Source: Thermobacillus xylanilyticus (GTDB lineage Bacteria; Bacillota; Bacilli; Paenibacillales; Paenibacillaceae). Taken from it: DNA of 64,000 nt. The stretch is from contig NZ_CAJRAY010000043.1 in assembly GCF_907165215.1 (NCBI RefSeq), forward strand, positions 33,241-97,240, in the 5' to 3' direction. This document shows positions 32,973 through 41,893 of this stretch, in pieces; the stretch's first letter is position 1; the number at the start of each line of letters is the position of its first letter. The translations under genes were made by a program, and so were the position numbers. The notes below the pieces were generated by a model. That model was not told the DNA's origin. It saw only the letters and a list, made by a program, of their open reading frames with translations, and did not search any database.

Positions 32973-35270
32973 TCAGAATTGAATGGGTATCGTATCGCCC
33001 TTGCTCGTCTCCAATTGTACGGACCGGTCCCCGTAATAAATCCGGCAGATACCGCCGCACAGGGCATGCAGCGAGGCTTCCGTGAGCCGTCCGTTCTCCC
33101 AGGCGAAAGCCAGCTCGAAACCGCCGCGTGCCCGCAGCCCTTTCACCCTGCCCCGCGACCATTGCGCCGGCAGCGCCGGCAAGAGCTCGATCTCATACAC
33201 GGCGGCTGTGCCGTCATAGCGGCTCCTGCTCTGGAGAAGCATTTCCGCAATAGCGGCCGTTCCACCGAAATTGCCGTCAATCTGCATCGGAAGCGGCGGT
33301 TTCTCGTTGAGCAGATTCGGGTTGGCCGACAGCGCGATCAGATTGACGAGACGGCGGTGCGCCATCCGGGCATCGCGCAGATGCGCATGCAGGGCAATCC
33401 GCCAGGCGGCCGGCCACGCGCGGAAATCGTGGGTGCCGCGAAGTTCCAGGCTCCGCCCGACCGCTTCGGCCAGTTCCGGCGTGTCCTTGACGGAAATCTG
33501 ATTACCGGGGTACAGCCCGTACAGATGGGAGACGTGGCTGTTGTGATCGTCGGGCCGGTCCCAATCCTCCGCCCATTCCTGCAATTGGCCGTATTTTCCG
33601 ATCTGCATGCCGGGCAGCCGCGCCATCGCCTCCTCGAGTTCCCCGCGGAAATCTTCATCCACGCCCAGCATCTCCGCCGCTTTCATGCACCGTTGGAAGA
33701 GATCGCGGATCAGTTGAATGTCCATCGTCGCCGCATAGGTCAGATAGCGTCTCCGCCCCTTGTCGTCAATGTAATGATTCTCGGGGGAATAGGACGGATT
33801 GGTCACCAGCTTGCCGGCGAGCCGGGTGCCCTCCGGCGCTTCCGTCAGATAGTCGAGCACGAACAGGGCCGCTTCGCGCAGCGCCGGATACACCCTGTTC
33901 CGCAGAAACGCCTGGTCCGGACAATATTCGTAGTGGTCCCACAGATGCTGCACCAGCCAGACGCCGCCCATCGGCCAGACGGCCGCGTCGTAATCGACCG
34001 GGGTCGCGGCCCGCCACAGATCCGTGTTGTGGTGAACCACGAACCCTCTGCAGCCGTAGTGCGTTTCGGCGGTTTCCGCCCCGGTGATGCGGAGGTCGTC
34101 GATCAGGTCGAACAGGGGAAGATGGCACTCCCGCAGGTTGCCCGATTCCGCCGGCCAATAGTTCATCTGCACGTTGATGTTCGTCGTCCATTTGCTTCCC
34201 CAGAGCGGCCAGGGATCGTCGTTCCAGATGCCCTGGAGATTGGCGGGCTGTCCGCCGGGCCGCGAAGACGCGATGAGCAGATAGCGGCCGTATTGGTAAA
34301 ACAGCGCGGCCAGCCCGGGGTCTTCCGTCTCGGCGTACGTCCGCACCCGCTCATCCGTCGGCGTGCCGTCGCCTGCGCCGTCCCCGAGTTCCAGCTCGAC
34401 TCTGCGGTACAGCGCGGTGTAATCCTCCAGATGGCGTCCGAGCAGTTCCCCGTACGACTTGCCTTGCAGGCGTTCGATCACGCCGGCCGCCTTGGTGCCC
34501 GGGTCCCCGTCGATGCTGCGGTAATTCACGAAGCTGGTTGCGGCCGAGAAAATCAGCGTGACCGCGTCTGCTCCCCTGACCTCGAGCGCCTGCTCCCCTC
34601 GGAGGACACGGCCGCCCTCGGAGATGGCGCGCAGCCGCGCTTCGAACCGCACCCCCGGCCCGTCCCAGCCGGCGTTGAGCCGTCTCGGCCTTGCTTCCCG
34701 CTTGCCCGCCTGTCCGGTCAGGACCAGCGTGTCGTCGCCCGCGAAACGGACCCGCTGCTCCCCGTTGGCCGCGGCAAGCTCCGCGGCCATGTCGATCTTG
34801 CCCGGACAGTCGGATGAAATCCGCATGATGATCGCCTGATCGGGGTACGAGCAGAACACTTCGCGCGTGTACGTCACCCCGTTCACCTGATATCGGGTGG
34901 TTGCAACGGCCCGGTCCAGATCGAGTTCCCGGTAATAATCCCGGCCATCCGCATGGCCCGGAAAATGGAGCATCATATCGCAGCACGGGAGAAAAGCGTG
35001 CAGCAGTTCGGGATCGCCTTTCATCCGTTCATCGAACAGCTGCTGCGCTTCCTCGACCTTGTCCTGAAAGATCAACTCCCGGACCTGCCGCAAATATCGG
35101 GACGCGCCCGGCCGGCGGTAATCGTGCGGTCCGCCCGACCAGAACGTCTCCTCGTTGATCTGAAGCCTTTCCCGCTCCATGCCGCCGTGCACCATCGCGC
35201 CCAATCTGCCGTTGCCGATTGGCAACGCTTCCAACCAATCCGATGCCGGTTTCGCATACCACAGTTTCAT
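32973..35270 (-). CDS. GH95 alpha-L-fucosidase/alpha-L-galactosidase family protein, second copy
   Basis: 765 residues, no signal peptide, so cytoplasmic. It begins [30 protein letters not shown] and keeps the GH95 barrel signatures: [32 protein letters not shown] (Asn364 and Asn366 as the conserved pair, with Thr362 two residues earlier), NPSYSPENHYID (candidate acid Glu) and [17 protein letters not shown]. It is a diverged paralogue of the 20467-22782 gene, not a recent copy. GGAGGGG precedes the ATG. It lies between the esterase pair and the GH127 gene on the same strand, with a terminator upstream at 35375-35405, so it probably has its own promoter in the short gap 35271-35370. Confidence 0.9.
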   Translation of the reverse strand: MKLWYAKPASDWLEALPIGNGRLGAMVHGGMERERLQINEETFWSGGPHDYRRPGASRYLRQVRELIFQDKVEEAQQLFDERMKGDPELLHAFLPCCDMMLHFPGHADGRDYYRELDLDRAVATTRYQVNGVTYTREVFCSYPDQAIIMRISSDCPGKIDMAAELAAANGEQRVRFAGDDTLVLTGQAGKREARPRRLNAGWDGPGVRFEARLRAISEGGRVLRGEQALEVRGADAVTLIFSAATSFVNYRSIDGDPGTKAAGVIERLQGKSYGELLGRHLEDYTALYRRVELELGDGAGDGTPTDERVRTYAETEDPGLAALFYQYGRYLLIASSRPGGQPANLQGIWNDDPWPLWGSKWTTNINVQMNYWPAESGNLRECHLPLFDLIDDLRITGAETAETHYGCRGFVVHHNTDLWRAATPVDYDAAVWPMGGVWLVQHLWDHYEYCPDQAFLRNRVYPALREAALFVLDYLTEAPEGTRLAGKLVTNPSYSPENHYIDDKGRRRYLTYAATMDIQLIRDLFQRCMKAAEMLGVDEDFRGELEEAMARLPGMQIGKYGQLQEWAEDWDRPDDHNSHVSHLYGLYPGNQISVKDTPELAEAVGRSLELRGTHDFRAWPAAWRIALHAHLRDARMAHRRLVNLIALSANPNLLNEKPPLPMQIDGNFGGTAAIAEMLLQSRSRYDGTAAVYEIELLPALPAQWSRGRVKGLRARGGFELAFAWENGRLTEASLHALCGGICRIYYGDRSVQLETSKGDTIPIQF

Positions 35271-35374
35271 GCGGCGCCCCTCCTGTTCAAGCCCTGTTTC
35301 CCTCCATTCTATGGGTCGCGCGTGCCCGTCCGCCAGCCATCATTTCTAAGATTCGGGTGTCGGATTTTCATCAG

Positions 35375-35405
35375 AAAAAGCCCCGGCGTTGTGAAAAACG
35401 CCGGG
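35375..35405 (-). terminator. Terminator after the GH127 gene
   Basis: Minus-strand stem CCCGGCGTT / AACGCCGGG with a 6-nt loop (TTTCAC) followed by GCTTTTTC. It is 11 nt past the GH127 stop. Confidence 0.85.
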
Positions 35406-35415
35406 ACTTTCCCGA

Positions 35416-37434
35416 TTACCGGTACCGCACCCACACCGCCATCTCGCCTTCGCCCCGGTTGCCCCAGAGATAATAGGGGATCGCCCGGAACGCGGCCGGC
35501 TCTTCGCGGCGGGCGCCGTCCTCCTCTTCCAGCGGCAGGTACAACGCGTCCGCCCAGTCGCGCGCCCCTTCGCGGAACGCGCGCCCCTCGATCACGACGC
35601 AGCCGCCGAGCAGCTGCGCGTCATACGTTGCGGTCAACGGCGTCTGCGTGTCGATCGCGAGCGCGCTCAGCGGTCCGCCCGGATTGTCGGCGGACTCGAG
35701 GCAGTAGACGAGCGGCCCGCGCTGGATCGCGACGCGGCCGGCGTCGGCCCGCACCTCCGGGCGGGCGGCGAGCAGCCGGATCGTCATGTCGAGCTTAAGC
35801 TCGACCGTATCGCCCGGCTGCCAATCGCGGCGGATGTACGCGTAGCCGTCCCGCACCTCCGGCGCGATCCGCTCGCCGTTCACCGCAATCTCCGACGTTC
35901 GGCTCCAGCCCGGCAGCCTGAGCGCGAGGGTGAACGCCGATAAGCCGCCCGCTTCGGGCGTCACCGTCAGCATCACGGCGCCGTCCCACGGATAGTTCGT
36001 TTCCTGCCGAACGACGACCGTGCCGCCGTCATGTCCGCCGCCTTCCTTGCCGACGTTCAGCCGCGCCTCTCCGCCGATGTACAGATGCGTGTACACGATA
36101 CCGGATTCGGCGTCGACGTCGTAAACATAGCCGCCGAGCGACGCGATCAGCCGCGCGATGTTCGGCGGGCAGCAGGCGCAGCCGAACCAGCGCTGCCGCA
36201 CCGGCTTCACGTGATGCTTGCCGGGGTTGCTGCGGCAAGCCTCCGGCCATACCTCCAGCGGATTCACATAGAAATAGCGTTTCCCGTCCTGTGACATGCC
36301 CGCAAGCACCGTATTGTACAACGCCCGCTCCATCACGTCGCCGTATTCGCCTTTCGCCTCGATCTGCAGCATTCGCTTCGCGAACATGATGAGGCCGATC
36401 GACGCGCACGACTCCGCATAGGCCGTATCGTTCGGGAGATCGTAGTCCGTGGTGAACGCTTCCAGGTGATGCGTCGAGCCGACGCCGCCCGTCACATACA
36501 TCCGCTTGCGCGTCGTGCTCCGCCACAGCCGCCGGCACGCTTCCAGCAGCGACTCGTCGCCGTTCTCTGCCGCGAGATCCGCCATCGCCGCGTACAGATA
36601 CATGGCGCGGACGGCGTGGCCGACCGCGTCGGTCTGCTCCCGCACCGGGCGGTGCGCCTGGTGGTATTCCAGATTAATCGGTGCCGGCCGCTTGAGGAAG
36701 AAGTTGATCCGCCCCCGCTTCTCCCATTCTTCGCGCAGGAAGTTCGGCTCCCGGCCCCGCTCGTCGACGAAAAACGCCGCCAGCCGCAAATACCGCTCTT
36801 CTCCCGTCACCCGGTACAACTTCACGAGCGCCAGCTCGATCTCCTCGTGGCCATCGTAGCCGCGGAGCTGCCCTTCGTTCGGTCCGAACACCCGGTCGAT
36901 GCAATCCGCGAGCCGGCAGGCGACGTCCAGCACCTTCCGTTTGCCGGTCGCCTCGTAATACGCGCACGCCGCCTCGATCAGGTGGCCGGCGGTGTACAGC
37001 TCGTGGCAATCCGCCAGGTTCGTCCACCGCTTGTCCGGTTCCTGGATGGTGAAGTACGTGTTCAGATAGCCGTCCTCGCCCTGCGCCTCCGCGATGAGAT
37101 CGATAACGTCGTCGGCGAGCCGCTCCAGCTCCGGGTCCGGATGCGTCATGAGCGAATAGCCGACCGCCTCGAGCCATTTCGCCACATCGGTGTCCTGGAA
37201 GACGAACCCGTGGAACTCTCCTTGCTTCCGGCCCGCCGCGATCTCGAAATTGGCGATCGCATGGCTCGGCTCCGCGTCCGGCACCCGGTCGTGCAGCGCC
37301 TCGTACTGGTACGGAATGACGACCTCGCGGACGAGGTCGCGGTATCTTGACCAGAAGGCGTCCGTGAACTTCACCCGGCCCGCCGGCAGCGGCCGGAGCG
37401 GCTGCGGGTGCCTTTGCGCCGTATGGGTTGACAT
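35416..37434 (-). CDS. GH127 beta-L-arabinofuranosidase (DUF1680) family protein
   Basis: 672 residues, full length, no signal peptide. The (alpha/alpha)6 barrel contains VTGGVGSTHHLEAFTTDYDLP, then AESCASIG (Glu341, Cys343) and GCACCPPNIARLIASLGGY (Cys419, Cys421, Cys422). The Glu/Cys/Cys/Cys spacing matches the zinc-thiolate site of HypBA1 (E338, C340, C417, C418), in which the first Cys of the later CC pair is the nucleophile, here Cys421. The C-terminal beta domain (VAIQRGPLVYCLESADN) follows. The reaction is hydrolysis of terminal beta-L-arabinofuranosides. It follows an LplBC importer, but a 51-bp palindrome array of about 230 bp sits in the 331-nt gap between them. GAGGAGG precedes the ATG. 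Confidence 0.92.
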   Translation of the reverse strand: MSTHTAQRHPQPLRPLPAGRVKFTDAFWSRYRDLVREVVIPYQYEALHDRVPDAEPSHAIANFEIAAGRKQGEFHGFVFQDTDVAKWLEAVGYSLMTHPDPELERLADDVIDLIAEAQGEDGYLNTYFTIQEPDKRWTNLADCHELYTAGHLIEAACAYYEATGKRKVLDVACRLADCIDRVFGPNEGQLRGYDGHEEIELALVKLYRVTGEERYLRLAAFFVDERGREPNFLREEWEKRGRINFFLKRPAPINLEYHQAHRPVREQTDAVGHAVRAMYLYAAMADLAAENGDESLLEACRRLWRSTTRKRMYVTGGVGSTHHLEAFTTDYDLPNDTAYAESCASIGLIMFAKRMLQIEAKGEYGDVMERALYNTVLAGMSQDGKRYFYVNPLEVWPEACRSNPGKHHVKPVRQRWFGCACCPPNIARLIASLGGYVYDVDAESGIVYTHLYIGGEARLNVGKEGGGHDGGTVVVRQETNYPWDGAVMLTVTPEAGGLSAFTLALRLPGWSRTSEIAVNGERIAPEVRDGYAYIRRDWQPGDTVELKLDMTIRLLAARPEVRADAGRVAIQRGPLVYCLESADNPGGPLSALAIDTQTPLTATYDAQLLGGCVVIEGRAFREGARDWADALYLPLEEEDGARREEPAAFRAIPYYLWGNRGEGEMAVWVRYR

Positions 37435-37516
37435 GCGCCGTTCCTCCTCTCATGGTTGCAGATCGTGTTAGAAGTCTTCGCTCAGCCCCGGGCAATTTCC
37501 TGCGAGCGGCTCAGGG

Positions 37517-37745
37517 TTGTAACGCGCATACCGCGTTACAGCTTCGTAATCTCCGCCCGGCGGCAGGCTGTAACGTGCATACCACGTTACAGCTTCGTAA
37601 TCTCCGCCCGGCGGCAGGCTGTAACGTGCATACCACGTTACGGCCCCGCAATCTCCACCCGGTGGCACGCTGTAACGTGCATACCACGTTACAGCTTCGT
37701 AATCTCCACCCGGCGGCACGCTGTAACGCGCATACCACGTTACAG
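37517..37745. repeat. Tandem array 2: five 51-bp units with the shared 25-nt palindrome
   Basis: Palindromes start at 37517, 37568, 37619, 37670 and 37721, exactly 51 bp apart. A typical unit has the arm CTGTAACGTG, centre CATAC and arm CACGTTACAG, the same 25-nt skeleton as array 1. The 26-nt spacer is different (CTTCGTAATCTCCGCCCGG plus CGGCAGG), nearly constant within the array. The array lies between the LplC-type permease (stop 37766) and the GH127 gene (start 37434), both on the minus strand, so it is likely transcribed within an operon. Confidence 0.95.
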
Positions 37746-37765
37746 CCCCGCAATCTCCGCTCGCA

Positions 37766-38665
37766 TCACCCCTTCACCGAGCCGATCATGACACCTTTCT
37801 CGAAATACTTCTGAATAAACGGATAGACGAGCAGAATCGGCAGCGTCGACACGATGATGACGCCGTACTTGATCTGATCCGCGTACCGCTGGGCGTAGCC
37901 GCCGGCCTCTCCGCCGGTACCCGCGCCCGCCTGGAACACCTGGTTCGAGAGCAGGATGTCGCGCAGCACAATCTGCAGCGGCTGCAGCTCGTTGTTGCGC
38001 ACATAGACCAGCGCGGTGAAGAAATCGTTCCAATGCGCCACCGCATAGTACAGGCCGATGACGGAGATGACCGCCTTCGAGAGCGGCAGCGCCACGCTCC
38101 AGAAGAAGCGGAAGTGCCCGCATCCGTCAATCGCCGCCGCCTCGTACAGTTCGCGCGGCAGCGACGTCTCGAAGAACGTGCGCACGATGATCAGGTTGTA
38201 GACGTTGACGCAGAACGGGAAAATGAACACCCACATCGTGTTCGTCATGCCGAGTCCCTTGATGAGCAGATACGTCGGGATCAGGCCGCCGCTGAAAAAC
38301 ATCGTCACCACGAACACGAACATGAGAAATCGCCGCGCCCGGAACTCCCGACGGGACAGCGCATACGCCGCCGGCAGCGTGAACAGCAGATTGACGAACG
38401 TGCCCAGCGTCGTATAGAGAATCGTGTTCCGGTACCCCCGCCAGATGCGTGTGTCGTCGAAAATCTCGTTATACCCGTACAGGCTGAAGCCCTTGGGCCA
38501 GAGCCACACCTTGCCCGTCGCCACCATCGTCGAATCGCTGACCGATGCAATGACGACGAAGTACAGCGGGTAGGCGACAATCAGGAAGACGATGATGCAA
38601 GCGGCCGCGATGAACGCGTCGAACAGCACGTCGCCCGGCGTCCGCTTCCGCAAAATCCATCCCAT
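37766..38665 (-). CDS. Carbohydrate ABC transporter permease (LplC type), second system
   Basis: 299 residues starting MGWILRKRTPGDVLFDAFIAAACIIVFLIVAYPLYF, six membrane segments, EAA loop LYEAAAIDGCGHFRFFWSVALPLSK. The C-terminus ends with the FEKGVMIGSVKG tail that is typical of LplC-like proteins. Start 38665 follows GGGGAGG; the longer frame from 38719 overlaps the LplB gene and adds a non-membrane extension. It is 19 nt after the LplB gene. Confidence 0.92.
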   Translation of the reverse strand: MGWILRKRTPGDVLFDAFIAAACIIVFLIVAYPLYFVVIASVSDSTMVATGKVWLWPKGFSLYGYNEIFDDTRIWRGYRNTILYTTLGTFVNLLFTLPAAYALSRREFRARRFLMFVFVVTMFFSGGLIPTYLLIKGLGMTNTMWVFIFPFCVNVYNLIIVRTFFETSLPRELYEAAAIDGCGHFRFFWSVALPLSKAVISVIGLYYAVAHWNDFFTALVYVRNNELQPLQIVLRDILLSNQVFQAGAGTGGEAGGYAQRYADQIKYGVIIVSTLPILLVYPFIQKYFEKGVMIGSVKG

Positions 38666-38684
38666 GACACGTTCCCTCCCCGGC

Positions 38685-39647
38685 CTACCACAGACTGATG
38701 TTCGACACGCGCCGTGCAATCTGGTTCGTGACGAACAGGAAGAAAAAATTGATCACCGTGTTGAACAGCCCGATCGCCGCCGAGTAGCTGAACTGGTTCG
38801 ACAGAATGCCGATCTTGTAAACGTAGGTCGAGATGACTTCCGATACGGGCAGGTTGAGCGTGTTCTGCATGAGGAAGATTTTCTCGAACCCCGTTGTCAG
38901 CACACCGCCCATGCTCAGGATGAACAGGATGATGATCGTCGGCGCGATGGCGGGCAGGTCGATATGGCGCATCGTCTGCCATTTTCCAGCTCCGTCGATT
39001 TTGGCCGAATCATACAGCTGCGGATCCACGGTGGACAGCGCCGCCAGGTAGATGATGCTGTTCCAGCCGCAATGCTGCCAGATGTCCGACAGCACATAGA
39101 CGGGGACGAACGCGCTCGTCGAAGCCAGCAGATTGATCTCGTAGCCCATGGAACGCAGCAGATAGCCGACAATGCCCGTATTCGGCGACAGCAGCACGTT
39201 CAGGAGGCCGACCAGCACGACAATCGAGATGAAATGCGGCATGTACACGACCGTCTGCAGCATTTTCTTGCCCCGTTTCCACCGCACCTGGTTCAGAATG
39301 AGCGCCAGAATGATCGGAGCCGGGAAGCCGAGCAGAATCGTCGCCAGGCTGATCGTCACCGTGTTGCGCATGATGTCCGCGAACATGTAGCTGTCAATGA
39401 ATTGCCGGAAATAGTACAGCCCCCGCCATTCGCCGCCCGTCAGCCCTTTCGTGAAATCATAATCGCGGAAGGCGAGCTGAATGCCGTACATCGGCACGTA
39501 GTTGAACAGCAGTATGACGACGATCGCCGGCAATATCATGATCCAGAGCTGGCGGTCCCGCTTGAGCGTCTGCCATGCCGATCTCCGTCTGCCCGGTCCG
39601 GCGGCCGTCCGGACGGCGCCGGATGCGGTCTGGGTGGCTTGCGCCAT
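38685..39647 (-). CDS. Carbohydrate ABC transporter permease (LplB type), second system
   Basis: 320 residues. The N-terminal charged tail leads into LWIMILPAIVVILLFNYVPMYGIQLAFRDYD, the signature of LplB-like proteins, then six membrane segments and the EAA loop LYDSAKIDGAGKWQTMRHIDLPAI. It forms the channel with the LplC-type protein encoded just downstream. It lies 71 nt after the binding-protein gene and shares its transcript. No local ATPase. Confidence 0.92.
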   Translation of the reverse strand: MAQATQTASGAVRTAAGPGRRRSAWQTLKRDRQLWIMILPAIVVILLFNYVPMYGIQLAFRDYDFTKGLTGGEWRGLYYFRQFIDSYMFADIMRNTVTISLATILLGFPAPIILALILNQVRWKRGKKMLQTVVYMPHFISIVVLVGLLNVLLSPNTGIVGYLLRSMGYEINLLASTSAFVPVYVLSDIWQHCGWNSIIYLAALSTVDPQLYDSAKIDGAGKWQTMRHIDLPAIAPTIIILFILSMGGVLTTGFEKIFLMQNTLNLPVSEVISTYVYKIGILSNQFSYSAAIGLFNTVINFFFLFVTNQIARRVSNISLW

Positions 39648-39718
39648 TGCTCATCAACTCCCGTAAATGACGGGGCCGCGCCCGGCCATGCCGCGCGCGG
39701 TCGCCCGTGTCAGATTCG

Positions 39719-41359
39719 TCATTGGTTCCGCTTGTTTTCGTCCACGTACCGCTGGATGATTTCGAGACTCTGCGGCAGTCCGGTCCGTTCGACTTCTTTC
39801 ACATAGTTGTCCCATTCCTGCTCGATGCCGCCCGACGTCACCCATTGCGAAAATTTCGCCATGGCGAGGTTCATCAGGTTCGTGTTGTTCAGAGCCAGCG
39901 TGCTGTTGTCCTCCGGCGAATACTTGATGAACATCGTCGGCAGCACGTCATTCTCCTTGTCAATCGCGTCGAGCGCCGGCATGAGCGGCTCCGTCTGCGC
40001 GCCGACCGACTGCATGTCGGTGCCGAGCGTCAGCACCAGATCGTCGGCGATATACATCGGACCGTTGTCCGCCCAGGTGGACGTCCATTTCCAGGTGCCC
40101 GGGTCCATTGCCGGATCGGCCGGCGGGAGCACTTCATACGTGCCGTCGCCGTTGTCCTTGATGTTCGGACCGATCGAGCCGAACAACACCTGCATGCTGA
40201 CAACCGGATCGTACAGCTCGTTGATGAACCGCATCGCCGCTTCCTTGTTCTTCGACCTGGCCGACATGACGACCATGTTCACGCCGTAGTTGAGCGCTTC
40301 GTACGTATAGTCCCACGACACCTGTACATCCGAATCGGCTGTCTCCTTCAGCGGCGCCATGGACACATATTGCGGCGCCAGCGTGTTGCCGAACCGGTCC
40401 GTCACTTCCCATCCCCAGGTGAAGCCGACCTTCGCCGTATTGCCATCGCCGCGGGCGACCGACTGGAACTTCGTATAGTCCTGGGTGAACACTTCCGAAT
40501 TAATAAGCCCGGCCGCGTAGCATTTCGCGAGGAATTGCACGACCCGTTTGTACCGCTCGTCGACAAGGAAATTTTTCACCACGCCGTCCTCCATGAAGTA
40601 GCCCTGACCGCTCGCGTTCGTCAGCGTGATGCCCGTGCTGCCGAGCAGCACCGTCGGTTGGAAGTGGCCGAATCCGCCCGTACCGACCGGCGCGAAGTCC
40701 ATCGGAATCTCGTCGTTCGGATCGCCGTTGCCGTTCGCATCCTGCTCCTTGAACGCGACCAGCACGTCGAACAGTTCATCCCAGGTCGTCGGCATCTTCA
40801 GGCCGAGATTGTCCAGCCACTGCTGGTTGATGTATTGCCGCGTGGCGGTCGCCGGCCAGAACCGCTGGTATTTCGGCAGGCCGTAGATGGAGCCGTCCGT
40901 CTGCGTCGCGAGCGCCCGCGTCTCCGGTTTCGCTTCGAACATCGCCTTCACGTTCGGCCCGTGGCTTTCGATCAGATCCCGGAGATCCTGGAACAGCCCC
41001 GGGAACATCGCGATGTCCGCGTCCGTGATCGCATTCGGCCCGATGATCAGATCCGGAATGTCGCCGCTGGAGAGCAGCGCCCCTTTCTTCTGGCTCCAGT
41101 CCGCGGTCACTTCTTCCCATTCAATCTCAACGCCCGCGCGTTCTTCCGCCGCCTGCAGCCATTCCATCTCCGCGAACGGTTTCGTGAGCGGATGCTTCGT
41201 CATGATGGCGGTCAGTTTCACGCGTTTGCCCGAGCCGCCGTCCGAACCGCCGTCCGATGATCCGCCCCCGCCGCCGCCGTCGTTCTTGCCGCCGCTGCAG
41301 GCCGCAAGCGCGGATGCCGCGAGCAGGATTGCCAGAACAAGAGACCACGCCCTTTTCAT
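39719..41359 (-). CDS. Lpl-type sugar-oligomer binding lipoprotein (ABC), second system
   Basis: 546 residues. Signal MKRAWSLVLAILLAASALAAC (lipobox ALAAC, Cys21), Gly/Ser/Asp linker, then a large LplA-like domain (RAGVEIEWEEVTADWSQKKGALLSSGDIPDLI, ..PTTWDELFDVLVAFKEQDANGNGDPNDEIPMDF). An EF-hand-like DANGNGDPNDEIP loop suggests a calcium site, which is common in this family. GGAGGAATCG precedes the ATG. First gene of the binding protein-LplB-LplC operon; a perfect cre lies just upstream, so it should be under CcpA control. Confidence 0.93.
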   Translation of the reverse strand: MKRAWSLVLAILLAASALAACSGGKNDGGGGGGSSDGGSDGGSGKRVKLTAIMTKHPLTKPFAEMEWLQAAEERAGVEIEWEEVTADWSQKKGALLSSGDIPDLIIGPNAITDADIAMFPGLFQDLRDLIESHGPNVKAMFEAKPETRALATQTDGSIYGLPKYQRFWPATATRQYINQQWLDNLGLKMPTTWDELFDVLVAFKEQDANGNGDPNDEIPMDFAPVGTGGFGHFQPTVLLGSTGITLTNASGQGYFMEDGVVKNFLVDERYKRVVQFLAKCYAAGLINSEVFTQDYTKFQSVARGDGNTAKVGFTWGWEVTDRFGNTLAPQYVSMAPLKETADSDVQVSWDYTYEALNYGVNMVVMSARSKNKEAAMRFINELYDPVVSMQVLFGSIGPNIKDNGDGTYEVLPPADPAMDPGTWKWTSTWADNGPMYIADDLVLTLGTDMQSVGAQTEPLMPALDAIDKENDVLPTMFIKYSPEDNSTLALNNTNLMNLAMAKFSQWVTSGGIEQEWDNYVKEVERTGLPQSLEIIQRYVDENKRNQ

Positions 41360-41385
41360 CCCTTCGATTCCTCCGCTTCTGCCCG

Positions 41386-41399
41386 TGATATCGTTTACA
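41386..41399 (-). promoter_or_regulatory. Perfect cre (CcpA) site before the second Lpl-type operon
   Basis: On the minus strand the sequence is TGTAAACGATATCA, matching TGWAANCGNTNWCA at every position. It lies 27 nt before the binding-protein start, i.e. probably within the leader. No good promoter could be assigned upstream, so the exact mode of repression is unclear. Confidence 0.65.
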
Positions 41400-41556
41400 T
41401 TCGCCGGCAGCCGATCCGGGGCGCCGGCAGTCCCAGCCTACCAAGCGGTTCACGGGCGGAACAACGCGCACAATGATTGGAAACGGGGGATAACGATTGG
41501 ATGATGGCGAGGCATAATCGTATTGCCGGATATTTCCTTTTGACGAGGTGAAGGGC

Positions 41557-41874
41557 ATGAGCAGAAAAACGGGTTTTGCCGGCGTGCTCGCGGGCTGCGC
41601 GGGTTCCGCATGCTTGCTGTATGCCGGCCTTGCTTCATCGGGGAGCGGTGATGATTCCGTGCTGATGGTTGCTTACGGCATCCTGTCGCTGCTGGCTTTC
41701 CTCTTGTCCGCTTATTACTTGAAAAAGGCGAACGGGAAGGGCGTCCTGTATTGCGGCGCCGCTTTGACCTTGTTTTCGGTGCTGGGGATGATGTCGGTCG
41801 GATTGGTTTTGCTCCCAGGCTCCTTGCTCATCTTCATACCGTCAGCAATCCACAGGCTGGAACATCGGGAATAA
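41557..41874 (+). CDS. Small membrane protein of unknown function
   Basis: 105 residues with three hydrophobic helices: TGFAGVLAGCAGSACLLYAGLA, VLMVAYGILSLLAFLLSAYYL and GAALTLFSVLGMMSVGLVLLPGSLLIF. A short basic/charged tail (HRLEHRE) ends it. No family recognised. ATG 41557 is used because GAGGTGA sits about 7 nt before it; GTG 41548 in frame is less likely. It is the only plus-strand gene in this stretch, alone between two minus-strand operons, and ends 19 nt before the stop of the convergent binding-protein gene. Confidence 0.6.
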   Translation: MSRKTGFAGVLAGCAGSACLLYAGLASSGSGDDSVLMVAYGILSLLAFLLSAYYLKKANGKGVLYCGAALTLFSVLGMMSVGLVLLPGSLLIFIPSAIHRLEHRE

Positions 41875-41893
41875 AAAAGGGGCCGGCGCCCGA

